Source: Cupriavidus sp. WGlv3
GTDB lineage: Bacteria; Pseudomonadota; Gammaproteobacteria; Burkholderiales; Burkholderiaceae
NCBI RefSeq assembly: GCF_023952475.1
Contig: NZ_JALHRX010000016.1
Coordinates: 83,549-147,548 of the forward strand
Reading direction: 5' to 3'
DNA: 64,000 bases
This document shows positions 1 to 8,628 of this stretch, one piece after another (the first letter of the stretch is position 1; every line of letters starts with the position of its first letter). The notes under the pieces are model-generated. The model did not search any database. It was not told the origin of the DNA and worked only from the letters and a program-made list of their open reading frames with translations. Made by a program: the position numbers and the translations under genes.

Positions 1-1
1 G

Positions 2-316
2 CGCCGCGAAATGGGCACGCGCCAGCACGGCGTGGCGCTGGTCGATGCGCTGCCGGGCGTGACCCGCGTCGAGCATGCGCGCGAGTCGGAATGCTGCGGC
101 TTCGGCGGCACCTTCTCGCTCAAGCATCCCGATATCTCGGGCGCGATGGTGCGCGACAAGGTGGCCTCGGCCTGCGCCACCGGCTGCGACCGCCTGGTCT
201 CGGCCGACTGCGGCTGCCTGCTCAATATCGGCCACACCGCCGCGCACGACCGCGCGCCGCTGCAGGTGGAACACCTCGCCAGCTTCCTGTGGCGCCGTAC
301 CGGAGGTGCCGCATGA
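2..316 (+). CDS. lutA: LutA-type (Fe-S)-binding subunit of lactate oxidation complex, C-terminal part
   Basis: This is the last ~100 residues of a gene that begins left of the window. It carries the two Cys motifs of the CCG domain family (ESECCGFGG near residue 27 of the visible part and SADCGCLL near residue 65), typical of LutA/YkgE/GlcF-like heterodisulfide-reductase proteins. LutA acts with LutB and LutC in cytoplasmic oxidation of L-lactate to pyruvate. Its TGA stop overlaps the ATG of the next gene (ATGA), so the two are translationally coupled. The assignment is supported by the adjacent lutC, lutB and lactate permease genes. Confidence 0.9.
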   Translation, partial: RREMGTRQHGVALVDALPGVTRVEHARESECCGFGGTFSLKHPDISGAMVRDKVASACATGCDRLVSADCGCLLNIGHTAAHDRAPLQVEHLASFLWRRTGGAA

Positions 317-1011
317 GCACGCCCGGCGCCCGCGAACGCATGCTCGGCCGGCTGCGCGCCGCCGCGCCCGTGCCGTCCCCGCAAACCACCGAGCTGGACC
401 GCCGCATCGACGGCCATTTCGAAGCACGCCGCCATGGCACGCCAACGACTGGCGCACGCGTTGCCGCGATGCGGGCGGCGCTGCAAGGCCTGCATGCCGA
501 AGTCTGGTGCGCCGACGCCAGCGCCTGGCCGGCGATGCTCGCTGCCGAACTGGCCAGCGCGGGCGTGAAGCGCCTGCTGCTCGATCCGGCCACCGTGGCC
601 GGCGCGGCGCTGGCTGCCGCGCTGCCGGCCGGTATCCAAGCCATCGGCTACGACCGCCCGATCGAGGCCTGGAAGGCCGAGCTGTTCGACACCGTCGACG
701 CCGGCTTCACCGTGGCGCGCTCCGGCATCGCTGCCACCGGCACGCTGGTGCTGACGCCCGATGCGGGCTCGCCGCGCACGGTGTCGCTGGTGCCGCCGCT
801 GCATGTCGCGCTGGTGCGCGCCCCGACCCTGCATGACGACCTGCACATGGCCGCGCGCGCCGAGCGCTGGGCCGACGGCATGCCGACCAACCTGGTGCTG
901 GTCTCGGGCCCGTCCAAGACCTCGGACATCCAGCAAACCCTGGCATACGGCGCGCATGGTCCGCGCCGGCTGTGGGTCGTGATCGAAACCGACACCGCGG
1001 AGGCCGCATGA
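313..1011 (+). CDS. lutC: LutC/YkgG family lactate utilization protein
   Basis: This 232-residue protein of the LUD domain (LutC/YkgG) family belongs to the L-lactate oxidation complex. The family signature is visible in the C-terminal half: SGIAATGTLVL, then SLVPPLHVALV, then the closing LVSGPSKTSDIQ segment. The start is the ATG in the ATGA overlap with lutA, and the stop again overlaps lutB (ATGATG). The order here is A-C-B, whereas Bacillus lutABC and E. coli ykgEFG run A-B-C. No Fe-S Cys cluster is present, as expected for this subunit. Confidence 0.9.
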   Translation: MSTPGARERMLGRLRAAAPVPSPQTTELDRRIDGHFEARRHGTPTTGARVAAMRAALQGLHAEVWCADASAWPAMLAAELASAGVKRLLLDPATVAGAALAAALPAGIQAIGYDRPIEAWKAELFDTVDAGFTVARSGIAATGTLVLTPDAGSPRTVSLVPPLHVALVRAPTLHDDLHMAARAERWADGMPTNLVLVSGPSKTSDIQQTLAYGAHGPRRLWVVIETDTAEAA

Positions 1012-2456
1012 TGAGCCAGCAGACCCTGCAATTCGTTGCGCCGCGAGAGTTCAAGGCCCGCGCCCGCGAAGCGCTGGACGATCCCAAGCTGCGCCAGAGC
1101 TTCCGCGGCGCGATGGACTTCCTGCAAGGCAAGCGCCTGGCGCAGTTCCCGGATGCCGACGAGCTCGAACGCCTGCGCGACCTGGGCGAGGCGGTGCGCC
1201 AGCACGCGCTGGCCAACCTGCCCGACCTGCTGGTGCAGCTGGAACAGCAGCTGAGCGCCGCCGGCGTGCAGGTGCACTGGGCCGAGACCGCCGACGAGGC
1301 CAACGCCATCATCCACGGCATTGCCAGCGCCCGGCAGGCCACGCGCGTGATCAAGGGCAAGTCGATGGCCAGCGAAGAGATCGAGCTGAACCATTACCTG
1401 GCCGAGCGCGGCGTCGATTGCATCGAGTCGGACATGGGCGAATACATCGTCCAGCTGGCCGGCGAGAAGCCCTCGCATATCGTGATGCCGGCGATCCACA
1501 AGACCAAGGGCGATATCGCGCAGCTGTTCACCGAGCATATCCCCGACACGCCCTATACCGAGGACGTCGACGCGCTGATCCAGACCGGCCGCCGCGCGCT
1601 GCGCCAGGCCTTTGTCGAGGCCGACATCGGCCTGTCCGGCGTGAACTTTGCCGCCGCCGACACCGGTACGCTGTGGCTGGTGGAGAACGAGGGCAACGGC
1701 CGGCTCTCCACCACCGTGCCCGACGTGCATATCGCCATCATGGGCATGGAGAAGGTGGTGGCCAGGCTCGAGCACATCGTGCCGCTGTCGACGCTGCTGA
1801 CGCGCTCGGCCACGGGCCAGGCCATCACCACCTACTTCAACCTGATCTCGGGCCCGCGCCGCGCGGGCGAGCGCGACGGCCCGCGCGAAGTGCACCTGGT
1901 GCTGCTCGACAACGGCCGCACCCAGGCCTATGCCGACGCGCAATTGCGCGCCACGCTGCAATGCATCCGCTGCGGCGCGTGCATGAACCACTGCCCGGTG
2001 TACACCCGCATCGGCGGCCATGCCTACGGCACCACCTACCCCGGCCCGATCGGCAAGATCATCTCGCCACACCTGCTGGGGCTGGACGCCACCGCCGACC
2101 TGGCCACCGCCTCGAGCCTGTGCGGCGCCTGCGGCGAGGTCTGCCCGGTGCGCATCCCGATCCCGCAACTGCTGGTGCGCCTGCGCACCGAGGCCAACCG
2201 CGATCCCGCAGAACCGGTGGCCAACCCGCTGCGCGGCCAGGGCGCCAAGTACAGCCGGGGCGAGCACCTGGTGTGGCGCTTCTGGAGCGGCGCCTATTCG
2301 CACCCGGCGGCGTACCGGCTGTTCCGCTGGGCCGCGACGCGGCTGCGCGCGCTGACACCGGCGCGGCAGATGGGATGGACGCAGCACCGCACGCCGCTGA
2401 AACCGGCGGCGAAGAGCCTGGCGGACCTGCTGAAGGAAAAAGGGCAGCCGGAGTAG
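1008..2456 (+). CDS. lutB: LutB/YkgF family iron-sulfur lactate utilization protein
   Basis: A 482-residue iron-sulfur protein, normal length for LutB. An N-terminal LUD domain (about residues 70-310, including ADTGTLWLVENEGNGR) is followed by two ferredoxin-like [4Fe-4S] motifs: CIRCGACMNHCP starting near residue 319 and CGACGEVCPV near residue 372. It would pass electrons from lactate oxidation in the cytoplasm, together with LutA and LutC. Two tandem ATG codons (1008 and 1011) are possible starts; both lie in the overlap with the lutC stop. A stem-loop follows the gene and the lactate permease is next downstream. Confidence 0.92.
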   Translation: MMSQQTLQFVAPREFKARAREALDDPKLRQSFRGAMDFLQGKRLAQFPDADELERLRDLGEAVRQHALANLPDLLVQLEQQLSAAGVQVHWAETADEANAIIHGIASARQATRVIKGKSMASEEIELNHYLAERGVDCIESDMGEYIVQLAGEKPSHIVMPAIHKTKGDIAQLFTEHIPDTPYTEDVDALIQTGRRALRQAFVEADIGLSGVNFAAADTGTLWLVENEGNGRLSTTVPDVHIAIMGMEKVVARLEHIVPLSTLLTRSATGQAITTYFNLISGPRRAGERDGPREVHLVLLDNGRTQAYADAQLRATLQCIRCGACMNHCPVYTRIGGHAYGTTYPGPIGKIISPHLLGLDATADLATASSLCGACGEVCPVRIPIPQLLVRLRTEANRDPAEPVANPLRGQGAKYSRGEHLVWRFWSGAYSHPAAYRLFRWAATRLRALTPARQMGWTQHRTPLKPAAKSLADLLKEKGQPE

Positions 2457-2510
2457 GCGGCGCCAGGCGCGGCGCAGTACAGCGCTGACGCTTCCCCACA
2501 CCCGCTTGTT

Positions 2511-2543
2511 TGCTCCCCTCTCCCGCGTGCGGGAGAGGGAGCA
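2511..2543. repeat. Dispersed stem-loop repeat, copy 1 (possible terminator)
   Basis: A near-perfect inverted repeat with arms GCTCCC-TCTCCCGC and GCGGGAGAGGGAGC around a 2-base centre, lying between lutB and the permease gene. Two further copies occur at 4368-4399 and 6619-6647, all intergenic. There is no clear U-tract, so the role (REP-like repeat, mRNA 3' end or Rho-assisted terminator) is inferred. Confidence 0.75.
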
Positions 2544-2624
2544 CACAAACGCGCGGGCTGACGCCACCGCGCTTTTCAGAACAACAAAGCTTTCCCGAAC
2601 CACCACCAAATCAGGAGACTACCC

Positions 2625-4346
2625 TTGCAACCCTGGACCCAACTCTACACACCGCTAGGCAGCCTGTGGCTGTCCTCGCTGGCGGCAGCGATCCCCATCG
2701 TGTTCTTCTTCATCGCGCTCGCGGTCTGGCGCATGAAGGGCCATGTCGCCGCGGCGGTGACGCTGCTGCTGGCGCTGGCCGTGGCGATCTTCGCTTATGG
2801 CATGCCCGCGCAGCAGGCGCTGGCCTCGGCCGGCTTCGGCTTTGCCTACGGGCTGTGGCCGATTGCGTGGATCATCGTGACCGCGGTGTTCCTCTACAAG
2901 ATCGTGGTCAAGACCGGCCAGTTCGACGTGATCCGCGCCTCGGTGCTGTCGATCACCGACGACCAGCGCCTGCAGATGCTGCTGATCGGCTTTGCCTTCG
3001 GCGCCTTCCTGGAAGGTGCGGCGGGCTTCGGCGCGCCGGTGGCGATCACCGCGGCGCTGCTGGTGGGGCTGGGTTTCAATCCGCTGTACGCGGCGGGGCT
3101 GTGTCTGATCGCCAATACCGCGCCGGTGGCGTTCGGCGCGATGGGCATTCCCATCATCGTGGCCGGGCAGGTGACGGGCCTGGACCCGTTCCATATCGGC
3201 GCCATGGCCGGTCGCCAGTTGCCGCTGCTGTCGCTGCTGGTGCCGTTCTGGCTGGTGTTCATGATGGACGGCGCCAAGGGCGTGCGCGAGACCTGGCCGG
3301 CGGCGCTGGTGTGCGGCGGCAGCTTTGCCGTGACGCAGTACTTCACCTCCAACCATATCGGGCCGGAACTGCCGGACATCACCTCGGCGCTGGTCAGCCT
3401 CGTATCCCTGGCGGCGTTCCTGAAGGTGTGGCAGCCGCGCAGCGCATCGCAGCGTGCTGGCGGCAGCGCCGGCAACGTCAGTGGCGGCACGGTCGCGCTG
3501 GCGGGCTTTGGCGGCGATATTGGCGGCGGTTTTGGCGGCGCGGTGCAGAGCCGCAAGGCGTCGCCCTACACGCTCGCGCAAACGCTGCGCGCGTGGGCGC
3601 CGTTCGGCATCCTGACCGCCATCGTCACGGTGTGGAGCCTGCAGCCGTTCAAGGCGCTGTTCGCCGCCAACGGCCCGCTGGCGGGCACGGTGCTGAAGTT
3701 CAAGGTCCCGGGCCTGGACCAGCTGGTGATCAAGGCCGCGCCGATCGTAACCACGCCCAAGGCCTATGACGCGGTGCTGAAGATCGACCTGCTCTCCGCC
3801 GTCGGCACCGCGATCCTGCTGACCGCGCTGATCTCCGCCGTGCTGCTGCGCATGAAGCCGCGCGACCTGCTGGCCACGTTCGGCGAAACGCTGGTGGAAC
3901 TGGCGCGCCCGGTGCTGTCGATCGGGCTGGTGCTGGCGTTCGCCTTCGTCGCCAACTACTCGGGCATGTCTTCGACCCTGGCGCTGCTGCTGGCCGGCAC
4001 GGGTGCGGCGTTCCCGTTCTTCTCGCCGTTCCTGGGCTGGCTGGGGGTGTTCCTGACCGGGTCCGACACCTCGTCGAATGCGCTGTTCTGCGCGCTGCAG
4101 AACACCACCGCGCACCAGATCGGCGTGTCCGACACGCTGATGGTCGCGGCCAACACCACCGGCGGCGTCACCGCCAAGATGATCTCGCCGCAATCGATCG
4201 CGGTGGCCTGCGCGGCGACCGGGCTGGTGGGCAAGGAGTCGGAACTGTTCCGCTTCACCGTGAAGCACAGCCTGCTGTTCGCGGTGATCATCGGAATGAT
4301 GACGATGGTGCAGGCGTATTGGCTGCCGGGGATGATTCCGGGGTGA
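2625..4346 (+). CDS. lldP: L-lactate permease (LctP/LldP family)
   Basis: A 573-residue inner-membrane lactate:proton symporter of the LctP family with about 12 hydrophobic segments. Recognisable family stretches include GFAFGAFLEGAAGFGAPVAI (around residue 125), the TAPVAFGAMGIPI segment and the C-terminal FLTGSDTSSNALFCALQ block. The start is taken as TTG at 2625 because AGGAGA lies 7 bases upstream and no in-frame ATG precedes the first membrane segment. A Gly-rich stretch (about residues 275-312) sits in a hydrophilic loop. The gene follows lutACB and would supply their substrate. Confidence 0.93.
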   Translation: MQPWTQLYTPLGSLWLSSLAAAIPIVFFFIALAVWRMKGHVAAAVTLLLALAVAIFAYGMPAQQALASAGFGFAYGLWPIAWIIVTAVFLYKIVVKTGQFDVIRASVLSITDDQRLQMLLIGFAFGAFLEGAAGFGAPVAITAALLVGLGFNPLYAAGLCLIANTAPVAFGAMGIPIIVAGQVTGLDPFHIGAMAGRQLPLLSLLVPFWLVFMMDGAKGVRETWPAALVCGGSFAVTQYFTSNHIGPELPDITSALVSLVSLAAFLKVWQPRSASQRAGGSAGNVSGGTVALAGFGGDIGGGFGGAVQSRKASPYTLAQTLRAWAPFGILTAIVTVWSLQPFKALFAANGPLAGTVLKFKVPGLDQLVIKAAPIVTTPKAYDAVLKIDLLSAVGTAILLTALISAVLLRMKPRDLLATFGETLVELARPVLSIGLVLAFAFVANYSGMSSTLALLLAGTGAAFPFFSPFLGWLGVFLTGSDTSSNALFCALQNTTAHQIGVSDTLMVAANTTGGVTAKMISPQSIAVACAATGLVGKESELFRFTVKHSLLFAVIIGMMTMVQAYWLPGMIPG

Positions 4347-4367
4347 CCCCGAATTCTTCCGCTTGCG

Positions 4368-4399
4368 TGCTCCCTCTCCCGCAAGCGGGAGAGGGAGCA
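4368..4399. repeat. Dispersed stem-loop repeat, copy 2
   Basis: A perfect inverted repeat (arms TGCTCCCTCTCCCGC and its complement, 2-base centre) between the convergent ends of the lactate permease and CoA-transferase genes. Its position suits a bidirectional 3'-end structure. It has the same sequence family as 2511-2543 and 6619-6647. Confidence 0.8.
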
Positions 4400-4429
4400 A
4401 ACCGGCGGTGAAAGTTGGCCACGTCGCCT

Positions 4430-5551
4430 CTACTCCAGGAACTCGTCCCCTTCAGTGAGCGGCGCATACCGGTACGTCGCCGGCGTCCGGCTCAGCTTCA
4501 CCGGCGCCCCCAGCCCCTGGTACCCTCCTTCCATCTCCACCACCATCTCGCGGTGCCGCGTATGCGGATGCTGCAAGGCATCGGCCACCGACAGCACCGG
4601 CGCGCACGGCACGCCCGCGGCCACCAGCGTATCCGCCAGCGCCTTGCCGTCGAGCGTGCGCATGCGCGCTTCCAGTTCGGCCTTGAGCGCCACGCGATTG
4701 ACCGAACGCGCGCCGGCGGTGGCGTAGCGCTGGTCGTCGGCCAGCGCCGGCACCTGCAGGTGCTCGCACAGGATGCGGAACTGCCGGTCGTTGCCCACCG
4801 CCAGGAAGACCGGGTCGGTGGCGGTGGCGACGGTGTCGTATGGATAGATGTTGGGATGCGCATTGCCGGTGCGCTGCGGCGTCTTGCCGCTCATGAACCA
4901 GTTGGCCGCGTGCGGATGCAGCAGCGACAGTCCCGAGTCATAGAGCGCGGCCTCGACGAACTGCCCGCGCCCGCTGCGGGCGCGCTCCTGCAGCGCCAGC
5001 AGCACGCCAATCACGGCGTTGAGCCCGGTCACCATGTCGACCACCGGCAAGCCCACGCGCAGCGGATCGCCATCGGCCTCGCCGTTGATGCTCAGGATGC
5101 CCGACATGGCCTGGATCGCGGCATCGTAGCCAGGCAGGCCGCCCAGCGGGCCGTCGGCGCCGAAGCCCGACACGCGGCAATGCACCAGCCGCGGGAAGCG
5201 CTCCGACAGCACGTCATAGCCCAGCCCCCACTTCTCCAGCGTGCCGGTCTTGAAGTTCTCGACCAGCACGTCGGCCTCGGCCAGCAGGGCCAGCAGCACC
5301 TCGCGGTCGGCTGCGGCGGTCAGGTCCAGCCGCATTACGCGCTTGTTGCGGTTCAGGCCGAAGTAGTAGGAGGCGACGCCGTCCCTGAACGGCGGACCCC
5401 AGGTACGGGTGTCGTCGCCCTGCGGCGGTTCGATCTTGAGCACGTCGGCGCCGTGGTCGCCCAGGATCTGTCCGCAGTACGGGCCGCCCAGGATGCGCGA
5501 CAGGTCGACCACGCGGATGCCGGCAAGCGCGCCGGGATTGGCTTGGGTCAT
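4430..5551 (-). CDS. Class III CoA-transferase (CaiB/BaiF family)
   Basis: A 373-residue family III CoA-transferase, which moves CoA from one acyl-CoA to a carboxylic acid. Visible features: the N-terminal GIRVVDLSRILGGPYCGQ segment, NRNKRVMRLDL, LVENFKTGTLEKWGLGYD, and PGYDAAIQAMSG, whose Asp (about residue 143) aligns with the catalytic Asp of the family. The start is the ATG preceding TQANPG; upstream in-frame codons have no family similarity. The gene is last in an operon after an acyl-CoA dehydrogenase and a Bug protein. That order suggests uptake, CoA activation and oxidation of an organic acid. The substrate cannot be read from sequence. Confidence 0.88.
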   Translation of the reverse strand: MTQANPGALAGIRVVDLSRILGGPYCGQILGDHGADVLKIEPPQGDDTRTWGPPFRDGVASYYFGLNRNKRVMRLDLTAAADREVLLALLAEADVLVENFKTGTLEKWGLGYDVLSERFPRLVHCRVSGFGADGPLGGLPGYDAAIQAMSGILSINGEADGDPLRVGLPVVDMVTGLNAVIGVLLALQERARSGRGQFVEAALYDSGLSLLHPHAANWFMSGKTPQRTGNAHPNIYPYDTVATATDPVFLAVGNDRQFRILCEHLQVPALADDQRYATAGARSVNRVALKAELEARMRTLDGKALADTLVAAGVPCAPVLSVADALQHPHTRHREMVVEMEGGYQGLGAPVKLSRTPATYRYAPLTEGDEFLE

Positions 5552-5573
5552 GGCTGCGATTCCCTTGGCGTCG

Positions 5574-6548
5574 TCAATCGAGCTGGGCGCCGGACTTCTG
5601 CACCACGGCGCGCCACTTGCCCACCTCGGCCTTGACGAAGCTGCCGAGCTGCTCCGGCGTGGTCGACGGTGCGAACTCCAGGCCTTGCGCCTGCAGGGTC
5701 TTGCGCACATCGGGCTGCTTCAGCGCCTCGGCAAAGGCGCGGTTGAGCTTGCCGATCACCTCCGCCGGCGTGCCGGCCGGCGCGACCACGCCGAAGAACA
5801 CCGACACGTCGAACCCCGGCACGCCCTGCTCGGCCACCGTCGGCACCTCCGGCAGCGCCTGCGAGCGGGCCTTGGTGGTCACGCCTAGCGCGCGCACCTT
5901 GCCGCTCTTGATGAAGGGCATCGCCGTCAGCACGTCGGTGAAGGTCATGCTGACCTGACCGCCCAGCAGGTCGTTCAGCGCGGGGCCGGTGCCCTTGTAC
6001 GGGATGTGCTGGAAATCGGTGCCGGTGACGTTGTTGAACAGCACGCCCGCCAGGTGCGACGAAGCGCCATTGCCGGACGAGGCATAGGTCAGCTTGCCCG
6101 GGTTGGCCTTGCCATAGGCAATCAGCTCGTTGACGTTCCTGGCCGGCACCGACGGATTGACCACCAGCACGTTGGGCAGCTGGCCGATCTGGATCACCGG
6201 GGTAAAGCTCTTGACCGGATCGTAGTTGATCTTGCGGTACAGGCTGACGTTGATCGCCAGCGGCGCCGAGGTGCCGAACATCAGCGTGTAGCCGTCGGGC
6301 TCGGCGCGCGCCACCGCCTCGGCGCCGATATTGCCGCCGGCGCCGGCACGGTTCTCGACCACCACCGGCTGGCCGAGGCTGGTCTTGAGCGCGGCGGCGA
6401 GCGTGCGCGCCATGGCATCGGTGGGGCCGCCCGGCGGATAGGTGACCACCATCATGATCGGCTTGGACGGAAAGTCCTTCTGCGCGAAGGCGGGGGCGAT
6501 AAACAGCGAACACGCGGCGATGGCCGCGACGCGGTGCCAGAGTTTCAT
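5574..6548 (-). CDS. Bug/TctC family tripartite tricarboxylate transporter substrate-binding protein
   Basis: A 324-residue periplasmic solute receptor of the Bug (TctC) family. It has an Ala-rich signal peptide ending AFA|QKDFPSKPI, then the diagnostic blocks PPGGPTDAMARTLA, VVENRAGAGGNIGAE and HIPYKGTGPALNDLLGGQ. The start is the ATG with AGGAGA 6-7 bases upstream. It lies between an acyl-CoA dehydrogenase and a CoA-transferase gene on the same strand, with no TctA/TctB membrane components nearby, as is usual for Bug receptors in Cupriavidus and Bordetella. The ligand is probably a small carboxylate; which one is unknown. Confidence 0.92.
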   Translation of the reverse strand: MKLWHRVAAIAACSLFIAPAFAQKDFPSKPIMMVVTYPPGGPTDAMARTLAAALKTSLGQPVVVENRAGAGGNIGAEAVARAEPDGYTLMFGTSAPLAINVSLYRKINYDPVKSFTPVIQIGQLPNVLVVNPSVPARNVNELIAYGKANPGKLTYASSGNGASSHLAGVLFNNVTGTDFQHIPYKGTGPALNDLLGGQVSMTFTDVLTAMPFIKSGKVRALGVTTKARSQALPEVPTVAEQGVPGFDVSVFFGVVAPAGTPAEVIGKLNRAFAEALKQPDVRKTLQAQGLEFAPSTTPEQLGSFVKAEVGKWRAVVQKSGAQLD

Positions 6549-6618
6549 GGCGTTGTCTCCTGGTGTAGGACGTCTCCCGCGGGGTGTGCGGGATGGTTGG
6601 GGCGTCTTCGGGCGGGGT

Positions 6619-6647
6619 GCTCCCTCTCCCGCTTCGGGAGAGGGAGC
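6619..6647. repeat. Dispersed stem-loop repeat, copy 3
   Basis: An inverted repeat with arms GCTCCCTCTCCCG and CGGGAGAGGGAGC between the acyl-CoA dehydrogenase and Bug genes of one operon. Here it lies inside a transcription unit, so it could stabilise or partly terminate the message. Confidence 0.75.
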
Positions 6648-6671
6648 GAACAATGGGTTCAGGTTGCGGCG

Positions 6672-8510
6672 TCAGAACACGTTGACCGCATCGACCGCGC
6701 CGGCCGCGCGCACCGCGCCATCGTCGGCGGGCGCCACCGTTTCGGCCAGCCATGCCGGCTCCTCGCTTGCGGCGAGCGGGTCCTGCGGCAGCACGCGGTG
6801 GCGCAGCACCAGCTGCGCCAGCCGCATGCGCCGCACCGAGCCGATGCGCCCGGCTTCCCAGGCCATCGCCACCGCGCTGGTCACGTGGTACAGCGCCGAG
6901 GCTGCCTGGCGCGCCAGCAGCTCGCCGTCGGCGCCGGCCGCGGCGGCCTGAGCGGCCAGCTTCGCGGCGGTGGCGATGGCGCCTTCGAATACGGCGCGGG
7001 CACCGGCCTGCATCGGGGTATCGGCCAGCAGCCCGGCCAGGTGCGCTTGCAGCACCGGCAACGCGCCCTCGCGCCGGACCGCGCGCAGCACGTCGAGCGC
7101 GACGATATTGCTGGTGCCTTCCCAGATCGAGCCCAGGTGGGCGTCGCGCACCAGGCGCGGGTCGCTCCATTCCTCGATATAGCCGCAGCCGCCGCGAATC
7201 TCCATGGCGTCGCCGGTGACCTTGCGCGCGTCGCGGCAGGCGCGGAACTTGATCAGCGGGGTCAGGATGCGCATCAGCGCGTAGGCATCGGGCTCGCCCG
7301 CGTCGGCGCGGCGCAGCGCCTCGGCGGTCTGGAACACCATGGTGCGCGCCTGCTCGGTGGGCAGCGTCAGCTTGAGCAGCTGGCGGCGCATCAGCGGCAT
7401 GTCCTGCAGGCGCTTGCCGAAGGCCTGGCGCTCGCGCGCGATGAACAGGCCCTCGGTCAGCGCGCGGCGCATCAGCCCGGCGGCGCGCACGCCGTTGGAC
7501 AGGCGCGAGTTGTTGATCATGTCGGCCATCTGCACGAAGCCGCGGCCGGGCTCGCCGACCAGGTAGGCGTGCGCGCCTTCCAGACGGATCTCGCCGCTGG
7601 CCATCGAGCGCGTGCCCAGCTTGTGCTTGAGCCGGATGATGCGGTAGTGGTTGGCGCTGCCGTCTTCCAGCTGGCGCGAAAGCAGAAACAGCGACACGCC
7701 CTTGTGGCCGGGCACGGCATTGCCGGCCTCGTCTTCCACGCGCGCCAGCACCATCGCCAGCGCGGCATCGGGGTTGGAGCAGAACCACTTGTCGCCATGC
7801 AGGCGCCAGCCGCCCTCGGCCGAGGCATCGCGCACCGCGCGGGTGGCGGTGGCGGCGACGTCGGAGCCGGCGCCCTGTTCGGTCATGAACATCGCGCCCT
7901 GGTACAGGTCGTCAAAGACCTGCGTGGTCAGGTTGGGCAGGAAGCGCCCGACCAGCGCCGGGTCGCCGAACTTGCGCAGCGTGCGCGTCAGCGAATCGGT
8001 CATCGACAGCGGGCAGCACAGGCCGAATTCAGCCTGCACAAACAAATATGTGAGCGCGTACTTGGCCGCCGGCGGCATGGGCTTGTCCCAGCCCAGCACG
8101 CCGCCGCGGTGCGACGCCGCGGCGAGCCCGAATTCGGCAAAGGCCACGCGCTCCATCTCGACATAGGCCGGGTGCTTGTCGATGCGCTGCGCATCCACGC
8201 CGGCGCGGGTGCGGTAAGTCAGTTCCGGCGGGTTGCGATCGGCCACGCCGGCCAGCTCGTCGAGCACGCCGCCGGCCAGCGCGCCCATGCGCTCGAGATG
8301 GGGCAACAGGTGGTTGAACAGGTCGGGCGGCAGGTACAGCGGCAGTAGCGCGCGCAGGTCCGGGTCGGCAGCGAGCAGGCTGCCGCCCTGGCGGTCGGGC
8401 ACCGGATGGACGGCGGCTGCAGCGGGTGCAGCGGGTGCAGCGGGTGCAGCAGGTGCGGCGGGTGCGGCCTGGTGTTGCTGGGGGATGTCGCGCACAGCGC
8501 TGGATGGCAT
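6672..8510 (-). CDS. Acyl-CoA dehydrogenase, AidB-like subfamily
   Basis: A 612-residue flavoprotein of the acyl-CoA dehydrogenase superfamily. The middle domain shows AMFMTEQGAGSDVAATAT and the C-terminal domain EIRGGCGYIEEWSDPRLVRD followed by SIWEGTSNIVALDVLRA. The Glu of WEGTSNI is at the position used as base by many family members. The layout and these motifs fit the AidB/isovaleryl-like branch. Residues 15-35 are an Ala-Pro-Ala repeat encoded by 9-bp tandem repeats. The ATG chosen has AGGAGA upstream. The gene is first in an operon with the Bug and CoA-transferase genes and is divergent from a LysR gene, its likely regulator. Confidence 0.88.
   Translation of the reverse strand: MPSSAVRDIPQQHQAAPAAPAAPAAPAAPAAAAVHPVPDRQGGSLLAADPDLRALLPLYLPPDLFNHLLPHLERMGALAGGVLDELAGVADRNPPELTYRTRAGVDAQRIDKHPAYVEMERVAFAEFGLAAASHRGGVLGWDKPMPPAAKYALTYLFVQAEFGLCCPLSMTDSLTRTLRKFGDPALVGRFLPNLTTQVFDDLYQGAMFMTEQGAGSDVAATATRAVRDASAEGGWRLHGDKWFCSNPDAALAMVLARVEDEAGNAVPGHKGVSLFLLSRQLEDGSANHYRIIRLKHKLGTRSMASGEIRLEGAHAYLVGEPGRGFVQMADMINNSRLSNGVRAAGLMRRALTEGLFIARERQAFGKRLQDMPLMRRQLLKLTLPTEQARTMVFQTAEALRRADAGEPDAYALMRILTPLIKFRACRDARKVTGDAMEIRGGCGYIEEWSDPRLVRDAHLGSIWEGTSNIVALDVLRAVRREGALPVLQAHLAGLLADTPMQAGARAVFEGAIATAAKLAAQAAAAGADGELLARQAASALYHVTSAVAMAWEAGRIGSVRRMRLAQLVLRHRVLPQDPLAASEEPAWLAETVAPADDGAVRAAGAVDAVNVF
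8419..8463. repeat. 9-bp tandem repeat encoding the Ala/Pro tract
   Basis: Five 9-bp units on the + strand (three identical GCAGCGGGT, then GCAGCAGGT and GCGGCGGGT) encode the N-terminal Ala-Pro-Ala repeat of the acyl-CoA dehydrogenase. In-frame copy-number change would alter linker length without breaking the frame. Confidence 0.85.
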
Positions 8511-8584
8511 GGCAGGTCTCCTGGTATGGCGGTGCCGGCTTGCGGCCCCTTTGGCCTCCATTATTTAAACCCCAAGGATTTGCG

Positions 8585-8616
8585 TCTAATTCTAAAATTG
8601 GCTTGATCCATATAAT
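8585..8616 (+). promoter_or_regulatory. LysR-type divergent control region with TATAAT -10 box
   Basis: The 118-bp gap between the dehydrogenase and LysR genes holds an AT-rich patch unlike its surroundings. A perfect TATAAT (8611-8616) lies 12 bases before the LysR ATG, implying a very short 5' leader with no Shine-Dalgarno sequence. The -35 is weak. The AATTCTAAAATT patch at 8588-8599 could hold the LysR operator. Confidence 0.45.
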
Positions 8617-8628
8617 TTCTGTATCGCC

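Noticed and set aside
648..2609. 653-codon minus-strand open frame opposite lutB
   Set aside because: It is the antisense shadow of lutC/lutB in GC-rich DNA: Arg/Ala/His/Gln-rich with no domain, no ribosome-binding site, and it overlaps clear Fe-S motifs on the other strand.
6006..8348. 780-codon plus-strand open frame opposite the Bug and acyl-CoA dehydrogenase genes
   Set aside because: Spans two well-supported minus-strand genes and the repeat between them; no protein features.
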